NCBI RefSeq assembly: GCF_009937765.1
Contig: NZ_CP047089.1
Coordinates: 3,222,272-3,286,271 of the forward strand
From: Bacillus pumilus
GTDB lineage: Bacteria; Bacillota; Bacilli; Bacillales; Bacillaceae
Direction of reading: 5' to 3'
Length of the DNA: 64,000 nt
Notes under the pieces: model-generated
What the model saw: the letters and a program-made list of their open reading frames with translations, nothing else
Databases searched by the model: none
Told to the model about the DNA's origin: nothing
In this document: in pieces, positions 8,509 to 19,847 of the stretch
Layout of the letters: each line of letters opens with the position of its first letter
Numbering within the stretch: the first letter of the stretch is position 1
Translations under genes and position numbers: made by a program

Positions 8509-9192
8509 TCACTGTGTATTCACCCGCTTCGATTGTAGGAAAGATGGCAGGCGTTTCTTCACTTCGGCTGCCCGTTGCTCACTGTCAAACTCTACTTTTT
8601 TGAATACTTGATAGGCCAGCCACATATGGACATAGGCGAGTATACTCACACTAAAGAACGGTACGATTCCCGGCAAATAAGCAAAGAGAACAAATAGCAG
8701 AGCCGAGAAAACGAGCATACAAAGTGTATATTGCAAATAGGAGATACCGAGCAAAAGAGAGAATTTCAAATAGAGACGTTTTTTCCAATCATAATGAGCC
8801 AGCAGCGGAAAAATATAAAACAAGCTCACAACAAAGAGAAAACCAAAGATATAAATGGCAAAACGAAGCACATGCAAAAACCAGCTCGTTGGATAAATAA
8901 ACGCAAGGTCTACATATATAATCGTCCCTATGATCAGTAGCGCCACTCCTATTAAATTAGAGCGTACAAACTCCACACGGTACACCTTCCAAAAAGTCCT
9001 GAAAACGCTCACTTGCTCATGCCCTTGTATCCACTTTCTCATCACCGAAAATAACGCAGTGGTCGCAGGCATCAATCCAAAGATCCCAAACCCCATCAAG
9101 GTGAACAGCAGCCATAGCAAATTCGTATAGGCGAGTCTCATCACCCACTCACACATTCGCAGCATTCTGCTCATTGAACCATCATGATCCAT
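8509..9192 (-). CDS. yteU: DUF624 (YesL-like) membrane protein
   Basis: A 227-residue integral membrane protein with about five hydrophobic segments and the family's signature opening (residues about 20-45, LLFTLMGFGIFGLMPATTA). DUF624/YesL proteins lie next to carbohydrate ABC transporters of the YteP/YtcP type and are thought to be accessory membrane factors, but no biochemical role is proven. It is the last gene of the yteP-yteR-yteS-yteT-yteU set, 21 bp after yteT, with GGAGGG before the ATG. The position and size match B. subtilis YteU. Confidence 0.8.
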   Translation of the reverse strand: MDHDGSMSRMLRMCEWVMRLAYTNLLWLLFTLMGFGIFGLMPATTALFSVMRKWIQGHEQVSVFRTFWKVYRVEFVRSNLIGVALLIIGTIIYVDLAFIYPTSWFLHVLRFAIYIFGFLFVVSLFYIFPLLAHYDWKKRLYLKFSLLLGISYLQYTLCMLVFSALLFVLFAYLPGIVPFFSVSILAYVHMWLAYQVFKKVEFDSEQRAAEVKKRLPSFLQSKRVNTQ

Positions 9193-9213
9193 CTCTTTTC
9201 CCTCCTCTCCTTC

Positions 9214-10506
9214 TTATGACACCGTCTCTTTTTGAAGAAGCTCTTCTATGTCGATTGGGCGTTTCTCTGCAACAGACCGCCACATGCCTTCTCCAAGTGC
9301 AATCGAATAAGCACCAGCCTCTGCTCCTGCTGATATGTCATAGTGAATTAAAGGATCTTTCCCGATAAATAAATCCGCCAAAAGCAGAGGATCTCCGCCG
9401 CCATGTCCCCCAGGCTGCTTCACGACTTCAATCGTCTCTTTTGCCCCAAACATCGGATAATAAGAAATCGTCTGTTCTGGGAATTGAAAAGGAATTCTTG
9501 ATGGCACATGAAACTCATTTGTTTCAATACGCCCCTTCGTCCCATTGATAGCAAGCCGGTATCCTTCGTAGGGTGCTGAGAATTGAATCGAATAGCTGAA
9601 AAGAGCCCCTTGGTCATATGCCACTGATGCCACATATGTATCCTCAATGTCAATTTCCTCATCAAAAATACAGGCGTCTGGGCGATAATTGGCGTATTGC
9701 TGCGTTTGCTCCTGACCGGATTCGATATGATCGTCCTCGACCCTTGTGCGTTCTACTCTCGGATTCCACCTTGCTTCATAATGACATGTATCCTTCACAT
9801 GACATGTTCCGCAATACCTGCTTTCTTCCCCCTGCAAAGGATTCCAAGGACTTTGATCTCCGTAATAGTTAAGCGCCCCATAGGCAAATACTTGCTTTGG
9901 TTTTTGATTGATCCACCAATTGACCAAATCAAAATGATGCGTTGATTTATGAACGGATAGTCCGCCAGAGAATTGCCGCGTGCGGTTCCACCTTTTGAAA
10001 TAACTAGCGCCATGATACGTATCAATGAGCCAGCTCAGTTCAACAGATGTAACCCTTCCAATCTTTCCTTCTAAAATGAGTTCTTTGATTTTTCGATGAA
10101 ATGGGTTGTAGCGATAATTGAAAGTGACTGTGACCTTTCCTTTACTTTCCTTTTCTTTTTCCATTACTTTTTTGGCGTCTTTAGCTGTTGTAACCATCGG
10201 CTTTTCAGTGATGACATCGAGGTCATGGTCAAGTGCTTGCAAAATATACGTGACATGGGTGTCATCCCTTCCTGCCACGATGACGATATCTGGCTTTGCT
10301 TCCTTCACCATTTGATCAAATGCCTCTTCATGAAAAAACGAGACGCCCCGCAGTGATGGAAAACGCTTCTGACAAAGTGTATACCGATGATGATCTATAT
10401 CTAATAGTCCTGTAATCCTGTAATGCTCATTGAAATCCTCTGTGAGCGGTTTAATAAACATATTGAACGCACGATGACTGAGTCCGCAAACTACGACCCG
10501 TTTCAC
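9214..10506 (-). CDS. yteT: Gfo/Idh/MocA-family oxidoreductase YteT
   Basis: A 430-residue NAD(P)-dependent oxidoreductase. The Rossmann strand RVVVCGLSHRAFN is at the N-terminus and the EKP segment (EKPMVTT, near residue 100) is the usual Gfo/Idh/MocA signature. The C-terminal half has a cluster CGTCHVKDTC near residue 245, an unusual CX2CX5C pattern that could bind metal. In the yte operon it probably acts on a sugar released from rhamnogalacturonan. The GTG at 10506 follows GGGGTGGGG; a GTG three codons earlier is possible. It follows yteS by 17 bp. Confidence 0.85.
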   Translation of the reverse strand: MKRVVVCGLSHRAFNMFIKPLTEDFNEHYRITGLLDIDHHRYTLCQKRFPSLRGVSFFHEEAFDQMVKEAKPDIVIVAGRDDTHVTYILQALDHDLDVITEKPMVTTAKDAKKVMEKEKESKGKVTVTFNYRYNPFHRKIKELILEGKIGRVTSVELSWLIDTYHGASYFKRWNRTRQFSGGLSVHKSTHHFDLVNWWINQKPKQVFAYGALNYYGDQSPWNPLQGEESRYCGTCHVKDTCHYEARWNPRVERTRVEDDHIESGQEQTQQYANYRPDACIFDEEIDIEDTYVASVAYDQGALFSYSIQFSAPYEGYRLAINGTKGRIETNEFHVPSRIPFQFPEQTISYYPMFGAKETIEVVKQPGGHGGGDPLLLADLFIGKDPLIHYDISAGAEAGAYSIALGEGMWRSVAEKRPIDIEELLQKETVS

Positions 10507-10523
10507 AGTCCCCACCCCTTTTT

Positions 10524-12163
<1,640 letters not shown>

Positions 12164-12175
12164 TCATCTCCCTTT

Positions 12176-13141
12176 TTAGTAAATACCTTCTTCCCCAAAT
12201 TTCTTCGCTAAACGGTTCGCCAGCATAACCAAAATGAGTCCAACAGCTGCTTTAAATAGACCAACAGCGGTACTATAGCTAAATTGCCCTTGCTTAAGAC
12301 CAGCTGTATAAACGTACGTATCAAAGATTTCTGCTACTTCTCGGTTCGTTGCATTGAGTAATAAGTAGACATGCTCAAAGCCAAGCTCTAATGTGTCACC
12401 AATTTTCAAAATTAGTAGAACGACAATCACACTTTTAATGGCAGGAAGCGTGATATGCCACATTTGTCTCAGTCTGCCGGCTCCATCCATTTTCGCTGCT
12501 TCATAGAGCTGCGGATCTACCGCTGTAATCGCCGCAAGGTAAATGATCGTCGACCAGCCTGCTTCTCGCCAGATCACTTGTAAAATGTACATCGGCCTGA
12601 ACCATTCCTGACTAAGAAGGAAGTTAATCTTTTCCCCTCCAAAGAAAGCAATCAATTCATTGATTAATCCGCCATCTACTGTTAACAAAACAAAGGATAA
12701 GGACACGACAATCACCCATGACATGAAGTGAGGAATGTATATCATCGTCTGAACAAATTTCTTAAACAATGCCAATCTGACCTCGTTTAAAAGCAGGGCC
12801 AATAAGATTGGAATTGGAAAGAAAATCACGACATTCATGGCAAATAAAATCAGTGTATTTTTTAATAAGATGAAAAATGTTGGTTCTGTAAACAAGCGAA
12901 TAAAGTGTTTGAAGCCAACCCACTCACTGCCAAGAATACCGAGAAACGGCTGGTAATCTTGAAAGGCAATGATCAGCCCCCACATCGGCACATATTTAAA
13001 GACAAGAAAATAAATGAGCCCTGGTAAAATCATGAGATACAAAAACTTTTGACTAAGCATTTGATTAAGTAAGCGCTTTCTATTTTCTTTTTTCAAAGCT
13101 GCCGCAGGCACACCCTTGGCAGTGACATCCTCTGTTTTCAT
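12176..13141 (-). CDS. yteP: sugar ABC transporter permease YteP
   Basis: A 321-residue membrane permease of the MalF/LplB type with six or more membrane segments. The EAA loop (EAAKMDGAGRLRQMWHITLP, near residues 235-255) contacts the ATPase. It pairs with the YtcP permease and YtcQ binding lipoprotein encoded further on; the ATPase (MsmX type in B. subtilis) is not in the window. It opens the yteP-R-S-T-U set and is divergent from ytdP, which probably regulates it. A 12/14 match to a cre site lies inside the coding start (13068-13081). Confidence 0.88.
   Translation of the reverse strand: MKTEDVTAKGVPAAALKKENRKRLLNQMLSQKFLYLMILPGLIYFLVFKYVPMWGLIIAFQDYQPFLGILGSEWVGFKHFIRLFTEPTFFILLKNTLILFAMNVVIFFPIPILLALLLNEVRLALFKKFVQTMIYIPHFMSWVIVVSLSFVLLTVDGGLINELIAFFGGEKINFLLSQEWFRPMYILQVIWREAGWSTIIYLAAITAVDPQLYEAAKMDGAGRLRQMWHITLPAIKSVIVVLLILKIGDTLELGFEHVYLLLNATNREVAEIFDTYVYTAGLKQGQFSYSTAVGLFKAAVGLILVMLANRLAKKFGEEGIY
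13068..13081 (-). promoter_or_regulatory. possible cre site inside yteP
   Basis: AGAAAGCGCTTACT on the minus strand differs from the cre consensus TGWAANCGNTNWCA only at its first and last bases. It lies about 20 codons into yteP, where CcpA roadblock sites are known to work in Bacillus. Confidence 0.45.
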
Positions 13142-13268
13142 AGATAAAGCCTCCCCTCATGCTGATGCATGTGTTAACTGTATCTTAAGGATGAAAAATC
13201 CGTCTACAATCATATCATCAGATCATATTTACTTAGGGGAGGCTACTCAAAACGTTATATAAAACATG

Positions 13269-13305
13269 AGAAAATGATCCTAATCTCAGAAAATGATTAT
13301 TGACA
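13269..13305 (+). promoter_or_regulatory. direct repeats and -35 of the ytdP promoter
   Basis: AGAAAATGAT occurs at 13269-13278 and again at 13288-13297, immediately before a consensus TTGACA (13300-13305). A weak GATTAA -10 lies 17 bp further. Tandem repeats beside the -35 are typical of AraC-family binding, so YtdP may act here and on divergent yteP. Confidence 0.5.
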
Positions 13306-13372
13306 AACCTACCAAATTTTTGGATTAATAAATAAAGAGGAAAAGATTGTTCCGTTTGAAATGGGGGGTTTT

Positions 13373-15673
13373 ATGAAAAGAAGGCAATATAAGTTTTATT
13401 ACAAGCTCGTCACGTTTTTTTTCATGCTTAGTACGATTCCTGTCATCATTGTCGGTATTTTTTCTTATCAGCATTCACAAAAAACAGCACTCGAAAATAT
13501 CTCAAATGAAAAGCTGGACAGCGTGAAACAAACGCAATCTAATATTGAGCATATTTTAAAGACTGTTGATCATTCTCTCACTCACTATGTCAGTTCGCCG
13601 CCTCTCCTTCAAACACTGGCAGAACCTTTAAATCCAGACCAATTCCAGCTTTATAATCAAGTACAACAGGAACTAAACTACTTGCAAACCTTTGACACCG
13701 ATCTTTCCAATATTACACTCGTCAGTAAAATGGAAGACTGGTATATGAACAATTCAGGGCTTTATCATGTCACAAGCGGAGACCAAGAAAAAGCGCTCAC
13801 CTCTTACCTCAATATTCCAAGTCATTCTAGCTGGGTACTTGAAGAGAATAATCCACTTGTTGCGACAAAAGAAGGAAAGGCTTCCTTTTGCAAATACAAT
13901 GTGAACTTAATCAAGCAACTTCCGATGAACAGTGTCCAGAAAAAAGGAATCGCTGTCGCCAGCATTCCGAGCTGTACGCTTGCTAACAATATGCCTGACT
14001 TCTCTCAATCTGACAGTATGTTTGTCATTGATACGAATGGAAAAGTGCTGTTACATAACCGCAAAAAACAAATTGGTGAATCCTTGAAAAATCAAGAGTT
14101 CGTCAAGCATGTCCTATCAAGTGAAAAACGATCAGGTCAATTTAACATGAAGATCGAGGAACTAAACTATCAAATTACGTTTCAAAAATCAGACTATAAC
14201 GAATGGACGTACCTCTCCTTTGTTTCCATACCAGAACTAAAGGCACAAACGAAATCAATAGGATGGATCACCTTTATTATCTGTTTTATTTTGTTAGCGC
14301 TTTCATTACTATTTTCATGGTTTGGCTCCAGACATTTTTATAAACCCATCCGCTTGTTATACGAGTCCTTTGCACGTAATGAATCCTTTTTGCAAAAGCA
14401 GCCTTTTCAAAATGAATTTGAGTTGATTGAGTCGAGTATTAAACAAATGAAGGATCAAAACAATGATTTAGAGGAACGGATTGAGCAGCAAGTCACGCAC
14501 CTCCAGCAATACTTTATGGTACGGCTATTGCTCGGAAAGCTGACAGAAGAAGAGATTAACAATCGGTTCCAAAGTTTAGGATTCCCTCAGGGCTGGTCTC
14601 ACTTATCCATGCTTGTGATCCAAATCGATACACTAAAAGGAACACCTTATGAAAAAAAGGATGCTGACTTACTTTTATTTGCGATCAATGGACTGGTTGA
14701 GCAGATTATTCCACAAGGAGAGCATCTTCAGCCAACAGTTGTCAATCAGCATCAAACGACGATTATCCTAAATCACTCAAAGTCAGATGAAGAATTTACT
14801 GAATATTTAAACCAATTAGCAGAAACCATTCAGCTGCGTATCGAGGAAGAGCTTGGTTTATCGATCAGCATCGGAATCAGCCGCCAGTTTCAGGAGCTCA
14901 CTATGGCAAAACAGGCTTACATTGAAGGAAAAGAGGCCTTAAAATACAGGCTCAAAGCAGAGAAAAAATCCATTATCTTATATGAACATATCCAGCAAGG
15001 AAAAACGTTTAAAACCCATTTTCCAAAGCAGTTGCAGCATGATTTATTTGATGCAATAAAAGCAGGTGATCAAGGCAAGGCAGATCACTATTTACATGTG
15101 CTCCTTCAATCCATTTTCTCTAAAAATGCGGGACCGCATGAGTATCATATCGCCCTCGCCCGTTTTTTAAACAATTTGATTGAGCTGATGCATTTGCTTG
15201 GCATTGAATTGTTTGAGGTTGAAGACAATAAAATGCTGTATGATACAATTTTTGAATTTAAAACGTTTGAAGATACCGAAACATGGCTGAAACATGAGAT
15301 CATTCGGCCGATTATTGACCAGCTAGGTGCACGCGAGGAATCACAATACAAAAACATCTCAGAAAAGATCATTCATATCATCCATCAAGAATTCGATTCT
15401 GATCTCACATTGGATGAAATCGCCACACGCCTACATTACAATCCAAATTATTTAAGCAGTATCTTTAGAAAGGAAATGGATATCTCTTTTAGTGAATATC
15501 TCTCATCCTACAGACACCATGTCGCCAAAAACTGGCTCGTGGAGACCGATATGTCCGTCAAAGAAATTTCGGAAAAACTGAAATATAAAAACCCGCAAAA
15601 CTTCATCCGTTCCTTCAAAAAACTTGAAGGCACGACCCCAGGCAAATACCGTGACCAGAAAAAAGGCATATAA
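13373..15673 (+). CDS. ytdP: membrane-anchored AraC-family regulator YtdP
   Basis: A 766-residue regulator of the YesS/YtdP class. An N-terminal membrane helix (about 10-33) is followed by an extracytoplasmic sensor region and a second helix (about 295-320, WITFIICFILLALSLLFSW). A cytoplasmic middle domain and a C-terminal AraC helix-turn-helix pair (last 100 residues, DLTLDEIATRLHYNPNYLSS and VKEISEKLKYKNPQNFIRSF) complete it. It should sense pectin-derived sugars outside and activate yteP-U and possibly ytcPQ. The ATG at 13373 is chosen for its GGGGGG site; the frame also opens four codons earlier. Length matches B. subtilis YtdP. Confidence 0.88.
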   Translation: MKRRQYKFYYKLVTFFFMLSTIPVIIVGIFSYQHSQKTALENISNEKLDSVKQTQSNIEHILKTVDHSLTHYVSSPPLLQTLAEPLNPDQFQLYNQVQQELNYLQTFDTDLSNITLVSKMEDWYMNNSGLYHVTSGDQEKALTSYLNIPSHSSWVLEENNPLVATKEGKASFCKYNVNLIKQLPMNSVQKKGIAVASIPSCTLANNMPDFSQSDSMFVIDTNGKVLLHNRKKQIGESLKNQEFVKHVLSSEKRSGQFNMKIEELNYQITFQKSDYNEWTYLSFVSIPELKAQTKSIGWITFIICFILLALSLLFSWFGSRHFYKPIRLLYESFARNESFLQKQPFQNEFELIESSIKQMKDQNNDLEERIEQQVTHLQQYFMVRLLLGKLTEEEINNRFQSLGFPQGWSHLSMLVIQIDTLKGTPYEKKDADLLLFAINGLVEQIIPQGEHLQPTVVNQHQTTIILNHSKSDEEFTEYLNQLAETIQLRIEEELGLSISIGISRQFQELTMAKQAYIEGKEALKYRLKAEKKSIILYEHIQQGKTFKTHFPKQLQHDLFDAIKAGDQGKADHYLHVLLQSIFSKNAGPHEYHIALARFLNNLIELMHLLGIELFEVEDNKMLYDTIFEFKTFEDTETWLKHEIIRPIIDQLGAREESQYKNISEKIIHIIHQEFDSDLTLDEIATRLHYNPNYLSSIFRKEMDISFSEYLSSYRHHVAKNWLVETDMSVKEISEKLKYKNPQNFIRSFKKLEGTTPGKYRDQKKGI

Positions 15674-15674
15674 G

Positions 15675-15711
15675 ACAAAAAGTCCCGCTCTCAGAAAGCG
15701 GGACTTTTTTA
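15675..15711. terminator. bidirectional terminator between ytdP and ytcD
   Basis: AAAAAGTCCCGCT pairs with AGCGGGACTTTTT, giving a strong stem with T runs on both strands between convergent genes. Confidence 0.9.
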
Positions 15712-16080
15712 TTTAAACTGTTCATTTAAAATACTGTCTTCTAGTACCGAAAGCGGCTCTCCGTACACACGTTCAATATGAGCTGCTCCCCAATCACATA
15801 GCGCATTCAGAATTCTTTCGAGCGACTGACCGTATTCACTTAATTCATATTCCACTTTAGGCGGTACTTGCTCATACACAATCCGGTTAATCACTCCATC
15901 ACTTTCAAGCTCTCTCAGCTGCTGTGTAAGCATTTTTTGTGTGATGTTTGGCATGAGCCGCTTCAATTCACTTGTGCGTTTTTTCCCATGTGTTAAATGA
16001 CATAAAATCACGCACTTCCACTTTCCGCCAATGACCTCAAGGGTCGCTTCCACGGAGATATTATATTTTTTCTTTTCCAT
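15709..16080 (-). CDS. ytcD: HxlR-family regulator YtcD
   Basis: A 123-residue winged-helix regulator of the HxlR (DUF24) family, starting MEKKKYNISVEATLEVIGGKWK. The GGKWKCVILCHL segment with a cysteine in the helix is the family hallmark; many relatives sense thiol-reactive compounds through such a cysteine. It is divergent from the ytbD-ytbE pair across a 155-bp gap with a perfect palindrome, so it most likely represses that operon and itself. Confidence 0.88.
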   Translation of the reverse strand: MEKKKYNISVEATLEVIGGKWKCVILCHLTHGKKRTSELKRLMPNITQKMLTQQLRELESDGVINRIVYEQVPPKVEYELSEYGQSLERILNALCDWGAAHIERVYGEPLSVLEDSILNEQFK

Positions 16081-16132
16081 TAAATCCTCACTCCTCTATA
16101 TACAAACAGGCACTTTTTAGTACCTATATTAC

Positions 16133-16152
16133 AAAAAAGTACGTACTTTTTT
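16133..16152. promoter_or_regulatory. palindromic operator between ytcD and ytbD
   Basis: AAAAAAGTAC-GTACTTTTTT is a perfect 20-bp palindrome in the divergent gap. A second AGTAC element lies at about 16118, upstream in the same gap. This is the expected target of YtcD. Confidence 0.6.
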
Positions 16153-16235
16153 TTTCGTCATCTATGTTAGATAATAACTCTTGCCGATCGGCTTCGTCTA
16201 TCAAAATGTCATCACAAAAGGATGTGAACTGATTC

Positions 16236-17441
16236 ATGAAGAAAAAACAAAACCACTTTGCCCTTCTCGCACTAGCTATTAGTGCTTTTGCTATAGGAAC
16301 CACTGAGTTTATTAGTGTCGGTCTTTTGCCAATGATTTCAGAGGACTTTGGAGTGAGCGTCAGTCAGGCGGGCTGGACCGTCTCTTTATATGCTCTTGGT
16401 GTGACATTCGGCGCGCCTATGTTGACTTCTCTGACTTCAACGATGAAAAGAAAGACATTGCTTTTGCTCATTATGCTCGTCTTTTTGATTGGAAATACAC
16501 TTGCCACGATAGCTCCGACCTTTTCAATACTATTAATCGGCCGGGTCATTTCAGCCTTATCCCATGGAATCTTTATGTCCATTGGCTCTACAATCGCTGC
16601 AAGCCTTGTAGTGAAAGAAAAACGGGCAAGCGCGATTGCCTTTATGTTCACCGGATTAACAGTTGCGACTGTGACGGGCGTACCATTCGGGACATTTCTT
16701 GGTCATGAGCTCGGATGGCGAACATCATTCGGTGTGATTGTCATCATTGGTCTAATCGCATTAATATCTAACTATTTCCTTGTTCCATCTCAATTAAAGC
16801 AAGGCGTAAAAACATCATTTAAGGATCAAGCTCTTTTATTAAAAACAAAAAGAATCCTGCTTCTATTTGTCATTACAGCAACAGGATACGGAGGAACATT
16901 TGTCGTCTTTACGTACTTATCCCCTCTCTTACAGCATGTGACAGGTCTTGCGCCAGGGGTGGTGGCATTGATTCTGCTTTTATACGGAATCGCGATAGCA
17001 GCCGGAAATATCATTGGCGGAAAGGTCGCTAATGAGAAGCCAATGAAAGCACTGATTTACATGTTTATCATCCAAAGCATCATTTTGTTTATCCTTAGCT
17101 TGACTGCTGGATTGACGGTGCTAGGCATTGCAACCGTCATGCTGATGGGACTGTTTGCTTTCATGAATGTACCTGGGCTGCAAGTCGCTGTCGTTGACTT
17201 TGCAGAAAGATACACCCCAGGAGCAGTCGACGTCGCTTCCGCTATGAATATCGCTGCCTTTAATGCTGGTATCGCCATCGGCTCATTTTTAGGCGGCATC
17301 GTGACAGATACTCTTGGGCTTGTGCATACAGGCTGGGTCGGCGGCATCATGGTCCTGATTGCTGCGATTCTCACGATGATTAGTTTTCGAATCGAACAAC
17401 AAGAACAAAAATCAAACCATCTAAAGGAGCGTTCAATATGA
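16236..17441 (+). CDS. ytbD: MFS efflux transporter YtbD
   Basis: A 401-residue major facilitator with twelve predicted membrane helices, of the DHA1 drug-efflux type (AraJ/YtbD). The N-terminal helix IGTTEFISVGLLPMIS is characteristic of this subgroup and the loop GRVISALSHGIFMSIGS follows. It is the first gene of a two-gene unit overlapping ytbE by four bases (ATGA) and is divergent from ytcD. The arrangement suggests an inducible export and detoxification module; the substrate is unknown. Confidence 0.88.
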   Translation: MKKKQNHFALLALAISAFAIGTTEFISVGLLPMISEDFGVSVSQAGWTVSLYALGVTFGAPMLTSLTSTMKRKTLLLLIMLVFLIGNTLATIAPTFSILLIGRVISALSHGIFMSIGSTIAASLVVKEKRASAIAFMFTGLTVATVTGVPFGTFLGHELGWRTSFGVIVIIGLIALISNYFLVPSQLKQGVKTSFKDQALLLKTKRILLLFVITATGYGGTFVVFTYLSPLLQHVTGLAPGVVALILLLYGIAIAAGNIIGGKVANEKPMKALIYMFIIQSIILFILSLTAGLTVLGIATVMLMGLFAFMNVPGLQVAVVDFAERYTPGAVDVASAMNIAAFNAGIAIGSFLGGIVTDTLGLVHTGWVGGIMVLIAAILTMISFRIEQQEQKSNHLKERSI

Positions 17442-18277
17442 ATCATTTACAAAGTACAAAAACATTAAACAATGGAGTCCACATGCCAGGATTTGGTCTT
17501 GGTGTATTCAAGGTGGAAGATGGCGCAGAATTAATAGACGCCGTCAAAACAGCCATTCAATTAGGCTATCGCAGTATTGATACAGCGGCTATTTATGGCA
17601 ATGAGGAAGGGGTCGGACGAGGCATACAGCTTGGTCTTGTAGAAACAGGACTTCGTCGCGAAGATCTTTTTGTGACATCAAAAGTGTGGAATGCCGATTT
17701 AGGATATGAATCCACGCTAAAAGCATATGAGGAAAGCTTGAAAAAACTTCAGCTTGACTACCTTGATCTATATTTAATCCATTGGCCGGTTGAGGGAAAA
17801 TATAAAGACGCTTGGCGTGCGCTTGAAACCTTGTATCGTGAAGGAAAGGTCAGAGCCATTGGTGTGAGCAACTTCCAGCCGCATCATCTAGACGAACTAT
17901 TAAAAGATGCAGACATCATACCAGCCATCAATCAAGTGGAGTTTCACCCAAAACTGACGCAGGAAGCACTTTATACGTATTTGAACACACATGGCATTCA
18001 AATGGAAGCATGGTCACCGCTCATGCAGGGGGAACTGCTTCATCATCCAGTGATCAAAGAACTGGCAGACACATACGGCAAAACACCCGCTCAAATTATT
18101 TTGCGCTGGGATGTGCAAAAAGGCATCATCACCATTCCAAAATCAACGAAAGCGCATCGTTTAAAAGAAAATGCAGACATATTTGATTTTGCATTATCTA
18201 ATGAGGATATGAATCGTCTTTCTGATTTAAATGAAAACAAACGTATCGGTCCAGACCCAGACAACTTTGACTTTTAA
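17438..18277 (+). CDS. ytbE: aldo/keto reductase YtbE
   Basis: A 279-residue NADPH-dependent aldo/keto reductase (TIM barrel). The catalytic tetrad can be placed as Asp (RSIDTAAIYGNE), Tyr of that same segment, Lys (VTSKVWN) and His (LIHWPV). The cofactor signature IPKSTKAHRLKEN is near the C-terminus. It reduces small aldehydes and alpha-dicarbonyls in B. subtilis. It overlaps ytbD, so efflux and reduction of the same toxic compound is plausible. Confidence 0.92.
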   Translation: MNHLQSTKTLNNGVHMPGFGLGVFKVEDGAELIDAVKTAIQLGYRSIDTAAIYGNEEGVGRGIQLGLVETGLRREDLFVTSKVWNADLGYESTLKAYEESLKKLQLDYLDLYLIHWPVEGKYKDAWRALETLYREGKVRAIGVSNFQPHHLDELLKDADIIPAINQVEFHPKLTQEALYTYLNTHGIQMEAWSPLMQGELLHHPVIKELADTYGKTPAQIILRWDVQKGIITIPKSTKAHRLKENADIFDFALSNEDMNRLSDLNENKRIGPDPDNFDF

Positions 18278-18280
18278 TGA

Positions 18281-18318
18281 AAACACCCCCGCTTTTTAAC
18301 TGTGCGGGGGTGTTTTTA
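18281..18318. terminator. bidirectional terminator between ytbE and ytcQ
   Basis: AAAACACCCCCGC pairs with GCGGGGGTGTTTT between convergent genes, with T runs on both strands. Confidence 0.92.
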
Positions 18319-18322
18319 TTGA

Positions 18323-19822
18323 TTATTTTGATTTCTTAAAAGAAGCTTCATATTCTTCAATGATTTTATTACCGCCATTTGATTTCCACTTCTCTACATC
18401 TTTTTTAAATTGTTCTTCATTGATGTCTCCAAGAATGAACTTATAGGTCGCATCATCAATGATTTTTTTCAATTCATTTCCTCGTTCTGAAGCTGTTTCT
18501 GAATACAGGCTTTCAGCAGGATTGGCGACGATGATCTTTTGGTTGTCTTCTTCTAGCTCTTCATATTTTGTACGAACCGCATCCCCTTTATTTTTCAAGT
18601 ACCGTTTATCAATGCCTACTAGACTGACAAGCGGCTGTACATCTGTCTGCCAGCTTTTCACTTGGCTTTCTTCCCTGACAAATGTATTCCCTTCTTCTTT
18701 CTTATAATGCTCACCATCTATACCGTACGTCATGAGACCATAGACATCTTCTTCTGCAATGCGATCAAAGAAGGCTAAAATTCGCTTTAATTCTGCCTCT
18801 GATTTCACGCTTGTTTTAGGGAATGCGAAGATGCCATTATGACCACCTGATGCCCATACTCGTTCTTTGCCATCTGGGCCTTTAATTCGGTTCAGTATAT
18901 CGACTTTCATGTTTTTATCTGTCGCGTCATCTCTCAAGTTCACTGCGTCTACCATATTTCCAACATAGATCCCTGCTTTTCCTTGTGAGAATAATTCCTG
19001 TTGCTGCGTTTTGCTTGTCACAGGGAAGTCTTTGTTGATATAGCCATTATCACGTAATTTTTTCATATACTTCATCGTATTCATATACTCATCTGTCATA
19101 AAATCTGGCGTGAATTTGCCGTTCTCTTCTTTCCAGTCTGTTGGCATTCCCTCATATGAACCAAGTGTTTTAAATGCCCCATAAATCAAATCGTTCCGAT
19201 CCGTAAAGCCAATTGTATCCGCTTTTCCGTTTTGATTCGGATCTTTTTCAGTAAAAGCTTTCGCTACCTCATAAAGATCATCCAACGTTTTTGGTGTATC
19301 CAAATTTAAATTTTCAAGCCAATCCTTTCGAATGACAATTCCTTGTCTTGAAAGTGGTCTCTCTCTATAAATGCCATAAAGCTTACCATCTATAGAGGCA
19401 TTTTTATTAATCAGTTTGTTCATCTTACTTAAATTTGGATAATCCTTTAAATACGGACCGACTTCCCAGAACATACCTGATCTGAACGCATTAATAGCAG
19501 ACGAATTCTTAATGTCTTGAATCGTCACGATCTGCGGCAAATTTCCTGCGGCAAGTGCAGAATTCAACCGGTCTTCCTTCACAGCATCAGGCACCCACGT
19601 AATATCAAGTTCTGTGTTTGTGAGCTTCTCAATCTCTTTTAAAACCGAATCTTTCGGCGGCTGCTGATGATAGAGAATCGCCATCCATGTCAGCTTTACT
19701 TTTTTGTCTAAATCAACCTTTTCATCTGATGAACTTGCTCCTTTGCTTGAACATGCAGATAAAATACCGCTTGCTGCAAATAACAGGACAAACGCAATCA
19801 ACCATAATTTCTTTCTCCCCAT
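18323..19822 (-). CDS. ytcQ: sugar-binding lipoprotein YtcQ
   Basis: A 499-residue extracellular solute-binding protein (family 1) of the LplA/YtcQ type. The signal peptide [19 protein letters not shown] ends at lipobox LSAC (Cys near 24). The length (about 500) and the opening [15 protein letters not shown] fit binding proteins for pectin-derived oligosaccharides. It follows the permease ytcP by 25 bp and should work with YtcP and YteP and a shared ATPase. A terminator follows. Confidence 0.88.
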   Translation of the reverse strand: MGRKKLWLIAFVLLFAASGILSACSSKGASSSDEKVDLDKKVKLTWMAILYHQQPPKDSVLKEIEKLTNTELDITWVPDAVKEDRLNSALAAGNLPQIVTIQDIKNSSAINAFRSGMFWEVGPYLKDYPNLSKMNKLINKNASIDGKLYGIYRERPLSRQGIVIRKDWLENLNLDTPKTLDDLYEVAKAFTEKDPNQNGKADTIGFTDRNDLIYGAFKTLGSYEGMPTDWKEENGKFTPDFMTDEYMNTMKYMKKLRDNGYINKDFPVTSKTQQQELFSQGKAGIYVGNMVDAVNLRDDATDKNMKVDILNRIKGPDGKERVWASGGHNGIFAFPKTSVKSEAELKRILAFFDRIAEEDVYGLMTYGIDGEHYKKEEGNTFVREESQVKSWQTDVQPLVSLVGIDKRYLKNKGDAVRTKYEELEEDNQKIIVANPAESLYSETASERGNELKKIIDDATYKFILGDINEEQFKKDVEKWKSNGGNKIIEEYEASFKKSK

Positions 19823-19847
19823 AAGATCCCTCCGTTGTACCTTCTTT

